Assembly: GCA_022606135.1 (NCBI GenBank)
Contig: JABYQN010000008.1
Location: forward strand, 1,922,001-1,986,000
DNA: 64,000 nucleotides
Source: Fomes fomentarius
Lineage: Eukaryota > Basidiomycota > Agaricomycetes > Polyporales > Polyporaceae
Reading direction: 5' to 3'
Shown: piece by piece, positions 11,612 to 21,539 of the stretch
Layout of the letters: the number at the start of each line of letters is the position of its first letter
Numbering within the stretch: position 1 is the stretch's first letter
Notes under the pieces: generated by a model
What the model was told of the DNA's origin: nothing
What the model saw: only the letters and a program-made list of their open reading frames with translations
The model's database searches: none
Made by a program: the position numbers and the translations under genes

Positions 11612-12423
11612 ACATCACTACCCCTACAAAGCACGAATGAGGCAGAAGAAAGGCTACGCCGTGCAACAGACACAATTCTGTTGCACACGCATCTTTCAGA
11701 CAGAGAACAATACACGATGCAGCAAACGGGTCACCAGGTAGCCAGTTCTACATGCCATACACGACTGTGGGGGCGTATGAAGGTCCTAGCTGATCACATT
11801 TGGAGTCTCTCGTCGAGAGTGGCGATACGCCACGATGGTGAAGATACCCTCCATCCTCGACCACGCTGTTCCTACCATGTATCACGACCCTGCGTATACA
11901 CCTGCGCCTCTCCCTTGTTCCCGAAAGAAATGCAAAGAGCACGTACCTGGCTGTTTCTGAGCAAGGACGCTCATGCGGGATAGTCGTTATCGGCGAGATC
12001 TTCAAGATGGCTAGTTACGTGGCGGCGAGGATGTATACGCGCAGAAAGACATGAAGACACGCGGAAAGGGGATGGGAGTCGGACGAAGAACGCGTACAAC
12101 GTCAAGCACAACGCACACCGTCGCGACCGCTTTGGCGCTCATATCAAATCGGCCACCAGCGCGTCTAGCCGAGCTCTAGCCGACTTCACATGCAGTTCAT
12201 TCCCAAGGCCACGATCATGACGCGGACCAGTTGGACTGAGCCTTGCTGTCACACAAGACTCGACGACGAGCAAAGAGACAGCGGCTTCACGTACTAGATT
12301 GAGGGGAAAGAAGAATACAGAGCGAGTACCTATGCAACACGGGAACAAGTTACGAGCGAGAGATGGGACAACAGAGATATTGCAAGCAGGATAGCAGAAC
12401 GGGAGACACGACATAACACACGT
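11612..12423. other. Intergenic between the Byr4-like gene and PCNA
   Basis: The stretch holds the 5' flank of the Byr4-like gene and the 3' flank of PCNA, both on the minus strand. No other gene is supported. Confidence 0.5.
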
Positions 12424-13799
12424 CTAGTCATCGCCGATTTTGGGTGCAAGGTAGTACCGGATGTGGCCCTGGTTGAAACCATACGATACCTTTCGTTCCA
12501 CCCCTTTTCAGCACAGTCACAGTGGGATACGGGATAGAAAACACTCACAAGCAGTGGCACGTCATTGCTCATCATGAGCTGCACCTTCTTAGATAACGAG
12601 GAGCTCTTGGAGAAATTGACGAGGTATTTCAAGCTGAACGTGAGTGTTACAGCCTGGTTCATCTCAATCCGCACACCCTCAAAGTCATCATCTTCGTCAT
12701 CCTCGCCCGTCTTCTTCGCCTTCTTCGAGGGCTTCGCCTATTGAACGGTAAGCCTAAATGATTACAAGCAAGCCCTATGACGCGCACCTTGCCGGATGAC
12801 CTCTTGCGCTTCTTGCTTGACCCCTCCTCATCATCGTCCTCCTGCTCCTCATCGTCGTCCTCGCCTTTCGTAGGCTTGAACTCCTGCTCTCCCTCCTCGT
12901 CCTCGTCAACCCCGTTCATCTCCACATCCTCACCGTTCTCCTTCTTGACCTTCTTCTCTTTTTTGATCTTCTTCTTTCCGCCATCGCCATCGCTCGCTGC
13001 ATCCTCCTCCTCTTCTGGCTCATCATCTTCATCCTCATCATCCTTGCGCTTGGAAGACGAGCCCTTCTTCTTGCTCGCCTCCGCGGATTGCTTGAGAAGA
13101 ATGTTGCCGTTGGCGGCCTCGCCGTCAGAGACGAAGCGAATGCCCTCTTTTGAGACCTCGATCCGCACGGACTCGCCGAGAAGGGAGAGGTCACGGACGA
13201 TACGCCCGAATTCAGCTGATGGCATTGTTACGCTCGCGTCGTACTCGGTCTCGGGGATACCAAGGGTATCCGCGTCGATGTCCATTAGTTTCATCTCATA
13301 TTCCGCAATCCTATCCGAGTCTACAGTCCGTGTCAGCTTTGTCTTCAAGGAACGCGTGCGGCGGTACGTACTCTTTGCCTCGTAAGTGAGTGAGAGAATG
13401 TCCGCGTCGTCTCCTGCCTTGAGCGTGCAGATATCATCGTCCTTTGCGCACTTTAGCACCTTGGTGAGGGAGCCAAGGTTCACCCCAAGGGGGATGGAAC
13501 GATCGCAGCGGTATCGCTTGAAACCAGATGCCTCCAGCTTAACAGCCACGAGCGCGACGTGGGAGTTGTCCATGGCTTGGAGGGTCTTTCTCGACGCGTC
13601 AAACGTCTCGAAACGTTCATAATTAACAATGCACTCACTATTCCCTCCTCATTACAGTCGAAATTCGCGTCCGACACGAGTTCCTTCACGGCTGTCGCGT
13701 CGCGTCAACATCGAGAACAATGGCACGTCTCGTGCACCAGTACTTACCATCAAGAAGGCGCTTGAGAAGAGCGGCTTCCGAAAGCTTAGCTTCGAGCAT
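12424..13799 (-). CDS. pcna: Proliferating cell nuclear antigen with a large charged insertion
   Basis: Sliding clamp for replicative DNA polymerases and a platform for repair factors in the nucleus. Six exons (13799-13748, 13691-13639, 13585-13372, 13320-12788, 12737-12549, 12489-12424) join in frame to 368 residues. The start MLEAKLSEAALLKRLLD, the LQAMDNSHVALVA segment, YEMKLMDIDADTLGIPE, FGRIVRDLSLLGESV, the MNQAVTLTFSLKYLVNF strand and the C-terminal IRYYLAPKIGDD are all typical of PCNA. The usual length is about 260 residues. The extra length is a Lys/Glu/Asp/Ser tract of about 119 residues (roughly 187-305) in place of the short loop between NGNILLK and VRIEMNQ. It has several lysine-rich, NLS-like clusters and long acidic runs, and an intron splits it. 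The clamp core is otherwise intact, so the gene is probably functional. Confidence 0.95.
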
Positions 13800-14247
13800 G
13801 TTGTCTTTTACGAGGAGTGAGGAGTGTCAGGGTGGCGGAGGAGTCGCAAGGTGGAGGACGCGGGGAAGGTGTGAAGACCAGTCAAGGCGAGACGCGTCTG
13901 CTCCTTTTGCCTATGCGGAGTTTGAACCTTCATGACGCGTGCGTCACGTCACCGTCACAGTTCGCGCGTCGTCACACGCGCCTAGTAAGTACAGCATGAT
14001 GGCACACCACTTCAACGTGGTGACGGTGTACCAAGTAAGTACTTGTTCATGGTACTAGCCTGTAGGTACACAAGTGAGGTCTATTGCTCCCAACGACTAC
14101 AGTCTCTATATTCTCTCCCGATTCTCAGAACTCCAGACTATTACAAGCTGCATCTCACGAACCGCGTCGGAAACAGGTATGTCCTCATTCCCCGACTCGG
14201 CAGCGAGATGATAGTGTACTAAGTCAGTCTAGCATTGGCCAGCATCC
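13800..14247. other. Intergenic: divergent 5' flanks of PCNA and the HET-domain frame
   Basis: A 450-base region lies between two divergently oriented starts. It contains several ACGCGT/GACGCG-rich patches near 13,890-13,980 (GACGCGTCTG, GACGCGTGCGTCACG). These resemble MluI cell-cycle boxes (ACGCGT), which in fungi regulate G1/S genes such as PCNA. The regulatory role is inference. Confidence 0.4.
13891..13945. promoter_or_regulatory. MCB-like ACGCGT elements upstream of PCNA
   Basis: Two ACGCGT hexamers lie at about 13,892 and 13,936, roughly 90 and 140 bases upstream of the PCNA start. ACGCGT is the core bound by the MBF/SBF-type factors that drive DNA-replication genes in G1/S in yeasts. 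The motif and place fit PCNA; binding is not shown by sequence alone. Confidence 0.4.
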
Positions 14248-15111
14248 ATGTGGTTGCTGAACACCTCATCTGGCAAGCTCGTATCCTTCAAGGGCCCCTC
14301 AGAGGTCAAATATGCCATTCTTTCACACTGTTGGCGGGACAAGGAGCAAACGTTCCAGGACGTCCAGAGGCTCGGTGACTCAGAGTCTGTATTCTCAGAT
14401 GGGTATGCGTCCAAGATTTGCGATTGCTGTCTCTACGCTCGGCAAGAGGGCTACGAGTGGGTCTGGATTGACACCTGCTGCATCGACAAGACTAGCAGCG
14501 CGGAGCTGTCCGAGGCCATCAACTCGATGTTCGCGTGGTATGCAGAAGCTGAAGTGTGCTATGCCTACCTCGATGATGTCCCGGGCATGGACACCAGAGG
14601 CGCTCGCGAGGACGATTCGCTCTTCCGGAAGAGCCGTTGGTGGACGCGCGGATGGACCGTGTATATCCGCAACCCTCTGCACTACGTGTCGCCATACGAG
14701 GCGCACTACTGCCCCCGTAATCCGGCTCTGGTCAAAAGGGAGACCTTCGAGCTCATCTTCGTTTTAGTACGCGCCCTACAGGTGTCCCACGACCATAAGA
14801 CTCGTCTATACCACATATTGAGCTTCGAGGACGCAATAGTCCTTCCTTTGATGATCACGTTGAACTTGATGGCAACGACACGCTCTGCCGCGATAGCTAC
14901 ATGCGCGTTTGGGAGCATATACTCAACAATCTCCGCTCTTCGCTCAGGGGTCCATTGGCTTGTATTGGGCAATGTCCTAGAGTTCTTCAGGCATGACGAT
15001 CGATACGAAGATAATCTCATCTGGGGCATGTGTGTAATTAGGCTCTCTTTCCCGACTTTCGCTATCATCTGTCTAGTCCCATGGGATGTACTACGTGACA
15101 GCAAATGCTAG
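14248..15111 (+). pseudogene. Truncated HET-domain (heterokaryon incompatibility) protein
   Basis: From the ATG at 14248 the frame shows the HET blocks: WLLNTSSGKL, YAILSHCWRDKEQTFQD, YEWVWIDTCCIDKTSSAELSEAINSM, FAWYAEAEVCYAYLDDVP and SRWWTRGWT. HET proteins in fungi mediate non-self recognition and cell death on heterokaryon fusion. The next expected block, usually LQELIAP after GWT, is missing. From about residue 140 the sequence no longer resembles the family, and the frame stops at 287 residues, against 500-700 for typical Agaricomycete members. The tail has two hydrophobic stretches without recognisable homology. It is most likely a broken gene whose 3' part was replaced or deleted near 14,665. 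A short active variant with an unusual tail is the alternative. Confidence 0.6.
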
Positions 15112-15749
15112 GAACTTCGCGGGATTGCCAACGATTGCTACTGATATCCGAGTTGTAGGGGGGACTGCCCATTCTCCCTCACATCAGCGAAAAAGAGTCG
15201 TTTTTGTACTTGCCAGTGAGAACGCTCGTACAACTAGACTTGGAGTGAGATGATAGGTATATGTACAACTAGTAGAATTGCCCAGACTATCTATCTATCA
15301 GGTGTTTCAGCCTGGGAATGAGTAGGCTCTGCCGAACGGGCTCGCAGCGAGTGTCACATTTTCCTTCAAGTCGATGCGACATGGTGGGTTTAAAGTCAAA
15401 GGTTCAGATTGAGTGGAAGTTAACCTTGCCAGTGCATGGGACCGAATCTGCGTGCGTAGGATCTTGATCTAGATTTGGACTCCGCAATCTCTAGCTAGTC
15501 TTCGGCGCTATATGCTGCCAGTGACGAATCGTGGTTAATCCCGAGAAGGGATCTGGATCTTTGTGGTAACCCATACGACGAAGGCAACAGGCTATCCAGC
15601 GGCCGAAGGCGTTGGTGGGGAAATCAGGATAGGAATGTTAAGATACAAAATCAACGACAACACTAGAAGTACAATTTGTTGATTCATACATCCTATAGTT
15701 TCGTACTCGACTTCCTCAACCTCAGTTCCTCACCCTTACTTGCTCACCC
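15112..15749. other. Intergenic, no gene seen
   Basis: This stretch lies between the convergent ends of the HET-domain frame and the AAA ATPase. No coding region or repeat is supported. Confidence 0.5.
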
Positions 15750-18464
15750 TCACTTCCGGCCGATAGCCGCGAACTCTTCCGTGAACTCCTCCATCGCGTC
15801 CAGCGTGTCCGTCAGATGCTTGTAACTCAGTTGCACACCACGGCGCTGAGCGAGCGAGCTCGCCGTCCTGACGGCGTTCTTTATCTGCCGCCCGTTGACT
15901 TTGCGCTCCGCGAGCTTGTCCAGGAAGTGCTCCCCGAAAGCGGACGCCTCAACACCGACTTTACTGAGGAAGGCGGTCCAGACCTGCTTGCGCGCGTCCT
16001 TGGTGAGCTCGTGGAAGTGCAGCGCGACGTGGATGCGTGAGAGGAAGGCCTCGTCGAAAGCTTTGACCCGGTTGGTGGTCAGGAAGAGGATGCCGCGGTA
16101 GTACTCGACGTGACGAAGGCTGCAATAGATGTTCTGTGAGACGCTGTCATGCAGAGATGGATAAAGTACATACAACACCGCTACCATAGCGTTTCGGAAC
16201 ATGTCGTGCAAAGAGCGCTTCTCGAGGAAGACATCCGCCTACAAAGAGCATATCAGCTGTGTTGATGGCAGCATCGCAAGGGTCGCACCTCGTCAATCAA
16301 CACAATCGCATTCCAGTTGGTCGCGATGTCGAACACTCTGATGAGCGCTGCATCGAGGTCCGCGGCACTCGTACCCAAGTCTCCTCCCCGACGACGTATA
16401 GAGGTCTTCTGACATACTCGCTCGTTGCCTCGGCCGAGAGCGTCTTGCCAACGCCAGGAGGACCAAAGAGGTTGATGACGAGGCCATGACCCTTGCCCTC
16501 GATGAAGTCGTCGAACCCGGAGTCGGCGTTGTGCGCCTCGACCAGAGATTGCAGGAGCGTCTTACGGTCCTCAGGCAGGACGAGGTTCTCGAACGCTGCG
16601 TCGTTCCAGACAATCGGCTGGACGTGCTCAATGTTGAACTCGACTGTTTGTGTTCACTCAGTTGAAAGCCATGCAAGAATAAGAATCAGAACGAAGACTC
16701 ACGCCATGTCTTGTCAGCCAAGCTGAATCCATAGACGATGGGTGATGTGAGCAGGAGTTCATCCTCCGTGAGTTCATTGGTCTCGCGCGGTATCTTCGAT
16801 CGGGTCTGGAATGTCGGCACGGCGCTGTCTGTTTGCACAAACGTGGATGAGCTAGTTTTTGCGACACGAGAAAGCGATGATGCTCACTAGGATTGTAGGG
16901 TATGGGGGGAGGCGTGGGTGGATAATTCCCGTATTGATCGGGGCCGAGCTGGTAGTTCGGCATCTCGGACTTAACTGCGGGCATCTCATAGTTCGGGTTC
17001 AATCGACGGAAGCTCGCTGACAAAGATGAGTTAGTATTGCACACTTCGAGCAAGAGCCATGCTGGTTATGTACCTCTGTCGATCATAATCCGGGAGTTGA
17101 TCTGCATGAACCGACCCCTTCGGTCATTGTCATCCGCGCAACACGAACAGTAATCACGTACGTTATACTTGATAGCCTTCTTGGAACCTCCTATACCAGA
17201 CAGCGAGTATGTCGCAGGGCCATGATACTGTTTATGGTGAATTCCTCTCAGCGACACCCACTTCCTACCACGCGCCATGAGCGCCATCTCGAGCTGACCC
17301 GGGTTATGGTGATACTCAATCGGGTAGATGTCAAGCGTATTGATCTTCACCGTACCCTTGAAAAACGGGACGAACATCCGGCTTTGCACGCGCCCATACG
17401 TCTGCCCGCTCGCCTGCTTGAGCCCGACGTCGACACTGCCAGATATTGGCGGAGGCAAGTACGGCGACATGGGCATTATCGGCGCGGCAGGATTGAATGC
17501 ACCCGCGCCGTACGCGCCTGATGTACCGGACGAGTCCGCATCGTCGATAGCATCGACGCTCTCGCAGATGAGGTCGTACGCGCCACCAGACAGTGTCTGG
17601 ATTTTCGTCGCGGACCCGAGCTAGAACGCGCGTGGCTCACCAGTGACGGGGCACTCTGTAAGGACAATCGACCGGGGAACGAAGATCGCGAAGAGAGTGT
17701 CGAAGGTGATCTCCCCGTGCTTGGTGAGGTTGGCGACCTTTGCGAGCGTGGCGCTGTAGTCCTTCCGGAGGTAGTCGATGAGGATGCTGACAGTCCTGAG
17801 AACGTACGTCTCCTCGGTCGAGCGATCATGCTTCGCCTCGAGGTCCTTGCGGTACTTCTCGAACCTCGGAAGGAAGGCGAGAAGCAAGAGGGGGTCCAGC
17901 TGCGAACGATGGATATGTCAACGTCAATCCCGATAACCGAGATGTGAATCTGCTGACCTCGAGAGGTTCCGCAGTCCAGGAGATTCCCTGGACCTTCTGG
18001 ATGACGTCCTTACACGCGACCAGCAAATATGGGCTCTTCACCACGACTTGGAAGGTGGGTTCGCCCTGCTCGCCGTCGACGGGCTGTGGGAGCTTCCGTA
18101 CGACGACGAAGCAATACGACTGCCACGGGTCGTTTCCGCTCCCGTCGCCGTTACCGACAGTCTGGAGCGCATCAGCCTTGACCTTCGATGCCGTATTGCG
18201 ATATTTCCAGGCCTTCGACCAGCTGCTATAGAAGTAGTCGACGCGCTTCACCTTCAATGTGGGAGGCGGGGGAGGTAAGTCGGAATTGACCAGAGCGGTG
18301 GTCGAGTCGTCGTCGTCGTCGGGGCCATCTTCATGAACAACAAGGTGACCACGTCTGGTGTAGAACGAAGAAGGTGAGAAAGTGGGCGCTTGATTCACTC
18401 CTTTCTCTGACATCGGGGAGCTGGGCCGAAGAGCCGACTTATTGCCGCGCAGCAAGAAACGCAT
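15750..18464 (-). pseudogene. DUF7025-AAA ATPase, interrupted by an in-frame stop and a frame break
   Basis: The exons read as a fungal P-loop ATPase: an Asp/Pro-rich N-terminus, a conserved N-terminal region (DYFYSSWSKAWKYRNTA, ISWTAEPLE, LLAFLPRFEKYRKDLE, VLTECPVTGEPRAF), a DUF7025-type middle (MALMARGRKWVSLRGIHHKQY, RIMIDRASFRRLNPNYE) and a C-terminal AAA module. The AAA module has Walker A GPPGVGKT (about 16,450), Walker B-like NAIVLIDEADVFLE, sensor-1-like GILFLTTNRV, and SRIHVALHF with the second arginine region. Introns join in frame at most borders, for example 17958/17899. Two lesions stand out. A TAG at 17621-17623 lies inside conserved sequence right after EPRAF. A frame change near 16,383-16,392 lies between the Walker A region (RRPLYVVG) and GDLGTSAADLD. 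Start at 18464, or at 18413 (MSEKG). The family is soluble or mitochondrial Bcs1-like; its role here is unknown. Sequencing error is an alternative for each lesion. Confidence 0.7.
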
Positions 18465-19196
18465 TTTCACGAGCTTGATTTACCAGGTCGAATGAAGTTG
18501 AGGGGATGAAGGAGGAGGCTTGGTGTTCGTGAGGGCGGTGTGCGATCCACTTGCTCGCGTTGTCCTTATATCGTCCCCGGAAGAGTTCTACCCGAGCGGT
18601 TGGAGGCGCATCGCGCGCTCGGGCAGATGGGAGACGGGAGGGGAACTCCCAGCCGATGCGCCTCAATCGAAGATACTTTCCAAATAAGGAGGAACTGCAG
18701 CGACAAGCCGACATTATCCCCGACCTATCGGCTACCGCCCGAGCTACGGTGTAGTCGAAGAAGCCTGTAGGCGAGTCATGAGGCCAAGAGGCGAGAGGCG
18801 AGGCATTGGGCGCTGTGTTGCGCCACTGGAATCCCTCGACGTCTCACCGTGGGATACCTTTGTGGAGTCCGTCCGAGTTCCCACTGCTACTGCGTGGCGT
18901 TCAGTACAGCTGATGGAACCTCAGAGCCTCGTGGAGGAATCCCCATGCCGTTTTGAGCGAGTGTGGGAGTGTTGTGGCGTTGGATGAGGACCGGCATCCG
19001 CGTAGGGGTGACAACAAGCAGCGAGTGGAAGGAAAGAGTATTCGTCGCCGGTGTACGGCATTGTGAATCTATATCAAATGTAGAGCGTGCCTCACGAAGT
19101 TTTACAGATGTGGTAGCAGCAGAATAATGATGTAGTCCAAGAAGCTACTCACAAGCCCGGCATTACATCGCCCTCATGGCCCCCATCCTCGTCCCG
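18465..19196. other. Intergenic, no gene seen
   Basis: This holds the 5' flank of the AAA ATPase and the 3' flank of the thaumatin-like gene. No supported coding region. Confidence 0.5.
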
Positions 19197-20965
19197 TTAC
19201 ACCAAGAAGAACGCCACAGTTGCTACCATCCAAAACCAGAAAGCCAGATACGTTCTTTGAGGTCGTGCCTGTCCTGAGGCACCGTTTTGACGCGTGGGTT
19301 CTAGACCAGAGTTCGTCGCAGAGGAGGGGCAATAGAAGCAGTCCGACTCCCCGTTGGCGATGCCGGTGACTCAGTGAGAGTTGCAGTAGTAGTCTGCGAC
19401 GCAGCCGACGGCTCTCCTGCGACAGCTGATGTCCCAGGGGTGCCGGAGACCGCGGAACCACTTTCCGACGCTGAACCAACGTTGCTCGTCAACGGGCTAG
19501 AACTACAACCGATCGATATCAGTTATAATGATCATGACAGCCGTGAGGATACATCATCAGAACGCACGGGCAGAAGGTCAATGTGTAGTCTGCTTTCAGG
19601 CTCGAATCACACGTCCAGAGAGCAGTTCCACTCGACTCATCATAGGCGTATGCGTACGCATTCGGGCAGTTGCCCTCTGCAAGCGTCCATTGAGCGCGGT
19701 GAAATGGACGGGGATTATGGCATGTAGACGTACTGAAGAAGTCATAGAACTGTATGTTCGAAGAGGGGCACGTCGCGGCTGTGTTGTGACTTCCAGAGCA
19801 GCAGTTAGTGGAGTCGGCTAGACAGCGGCCGCAAAACGTCAGTGTCCTTGTTTACGTATAGTAGGTCGTCGATGATCATACGTACTTGGATTACCATCCA
19901 GATTGGCGAAGCAGGCGCTCTTGCAGCCCACAGGGAAGCCTGTGGAGTCGAACGGACCTTGAAGCTGAGATGGACCTGTCAATCGTGGTAAGCATAAAAC
20001 GCAGTTCCTAGAATGCGGCACTCACAGCTTGGTCCGAGGTCCACTGAACAGTCTGCAACTGGGCAGTTGGCAGAGTTCGTGATTGACATGGGCAGATTAT
20101 ACCCGTCAACAAGGGACACTAATTCTGAAGGTCAGGAGGGGACAAGATCCGGGGCGCGCAAACGTGCGCATACCATCGTAGAAGTCTCGATTCCCGTCTC
20201 CTTGAAGCGTCCACTCCGCAACCGTGGCGGGGGGTACACCCTATACGTCACAGTGAGTCAATCTATGCGGGGCTGCAATCCGGTAGCGTATAGGATGCAC
20301 CGTTCCTGTCGTAGGGTCACACAGGAGACCTCCATTGCACCAGCCGTCCAGACACGTCGGTCCATTCGTAATCGAGAAGTCGCAGTCTCGTCGTCCCTGT
20401 AACAAGCATCGGCAATTGCTACGGCGAGCGAGGCGGGTGTTGTGCTCACCCATATTCTGCCAGCCTTCCAGTTGTCAGGGATAGCAATGGTTACTGAATT
20501 CGAGGGTGGTGCTTCCCAGCTATGAGCGAAGATCGTCAGGAACCACTTCTAGATCGGCAGAGGTATGAAGTCATAGAATGACCCGCCACTCTTGCTGGTA
20601 TGAACACCACATAGCATAGGTCGAGTGCGAGCGGGAACGACTCGCTCGGACCCTCCTCTTTGATGCGCGTGTGAGGACTTACCCTGTGGGGAAGTTTGGA
20701 ATGGCTGTGCCGGCGCTGAGGTCTGTGTACATCTATAGAGCATATGTTTGTTATCTCAAGGTCGAACTATGGTATGTAGGATTCCAGCAGTCTTACTGCA
20801 GGCCTGTCGAGGTTGTTTGTTAGCGCCCTGAGGAGTTGAAGTAATAGCTAGTACGCACCAGATCGTGAACGGACAAGAATTGATAACTGTGAAGGTGCGT
20901 GCGTGCGCAAAGCTAGGCCAATATGCAAGTGCGGAAGATATGAACAGGCTTGCGGCGATCATCAT
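19197..20965 (-). CDS. Secreted thaumatin-like protein, 12 exons, Ser/Thr-rich anchored tail
   Basis: The exons 20965-20859, 20803-20797, 20732-20683, 20519-20450, 20396-20301, 20240-20174, 20118-20026, 19975-19886, 19817-19734, 19676-19568, 19502-19307 and 19268-19197 keep one frame (346 residues). A signal peptide (MMIAASLFISSALAYWPSFAHA) precedes RTFTVINSCPFTIWPAMYTD, then PNFPTGWEAPP, IPDNWKAGRIWGRRDCDF, GWCNGGLLCD, VAEWTLQGDGNRDFYDVSLVDGYN and many paired cysteines up to YTLTFCP. This is the thaumatin fold, found in antifungal or beta-glucan-binding cell-wall proteins. The Arg, Glu and Asp residues of the acidic cleft region appear present. A Ser/Thr/Pro-rich tail and a hydrophobic end (YLAFWFWMVATVAFFLV) suggest GPI or membrane anchoring. 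That end needs a 38-nt intron at 19306-19269; without it the frame stops at 19301. Confidence 0.9.
20797..20803 (-). other. 7-nt micro-exon of the thaumatin-like gene
   Basis: The seven bases GCCTGCA (minus strand) lie between an intron ending GACAG and an intron starting GTAAGA. They complete TGG-CCT-GCA and give IWPA, the segment expected after CPFT in thaumatin-like proteins. Skipping it would break the frame, which supports it as a real exon. Confidence 0.75.
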
Positions 20966-21539
20966 GACGCAGAGGGTGTCTCGTTAGTGTCGTGCGTATC
21001 GTACTCGTGGTCGTGGTCGTAGTTGTGCACAACCTTACGGTGCTGTCTTGCGGTTCCGATGCAAGATGTGGCGCAAGGAGAGAGCTGGATCCACCCAAGA
21101 AAACGCCGAGCCGCGCATTTTGTCGCCGCGCCACGAATGCGTGGTCTTGGGAGTCCGATGGAGTTCCAAATTTGGCTGGCCATAAGGAGCACAGCCTGAC
21201 GGCAGCTCCCGAGGCTCTTTCCCACGCATACCGGTGCTGGCCTTCCGCGGCATCTGTGTATGTTGTCTTTTACCTTCGCGAGTCGGAACCTACTTGTCTT
21301 CTCCCACAAACGTAAGTTTTGACACATTGCTTGTTGCGCTTGGGGCATGCATGTGCGGCGCAGTACTGTATGCAATGCATCATCAGTCGATATGTGCGTA
21401 GGACCACGATCTACTTGATGAGATCATTGAGTTACTGAGAATGACATAGGACAACTTGAAGGAAGGCAAGGCGATGAGTACCGTAAAATTGACTTGGAGA
21501 TCCGTAAGATGTGTAGGAAACGTAACGTCATACGTAAGG
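20966..21539. other. Intergenic, no gene seen
   Basis: This is the 5' flank of the thaumatin-like gene, up to the 3' end of the next minus-strand gene. A GTCGTGGTCGTAGTTGTG-like low-complexity patch lies at about 21,008-21,025. Confidence 0.5.

Noticed and set aside
12777..13385. Ser-rich 202-residue frame on the plus strand
   Set aside because: It is the antisense of the Lys/Glu/Asp-rich PCNA insertion; GAA/GAG/GAT read backwards gives Ser-rich runs.
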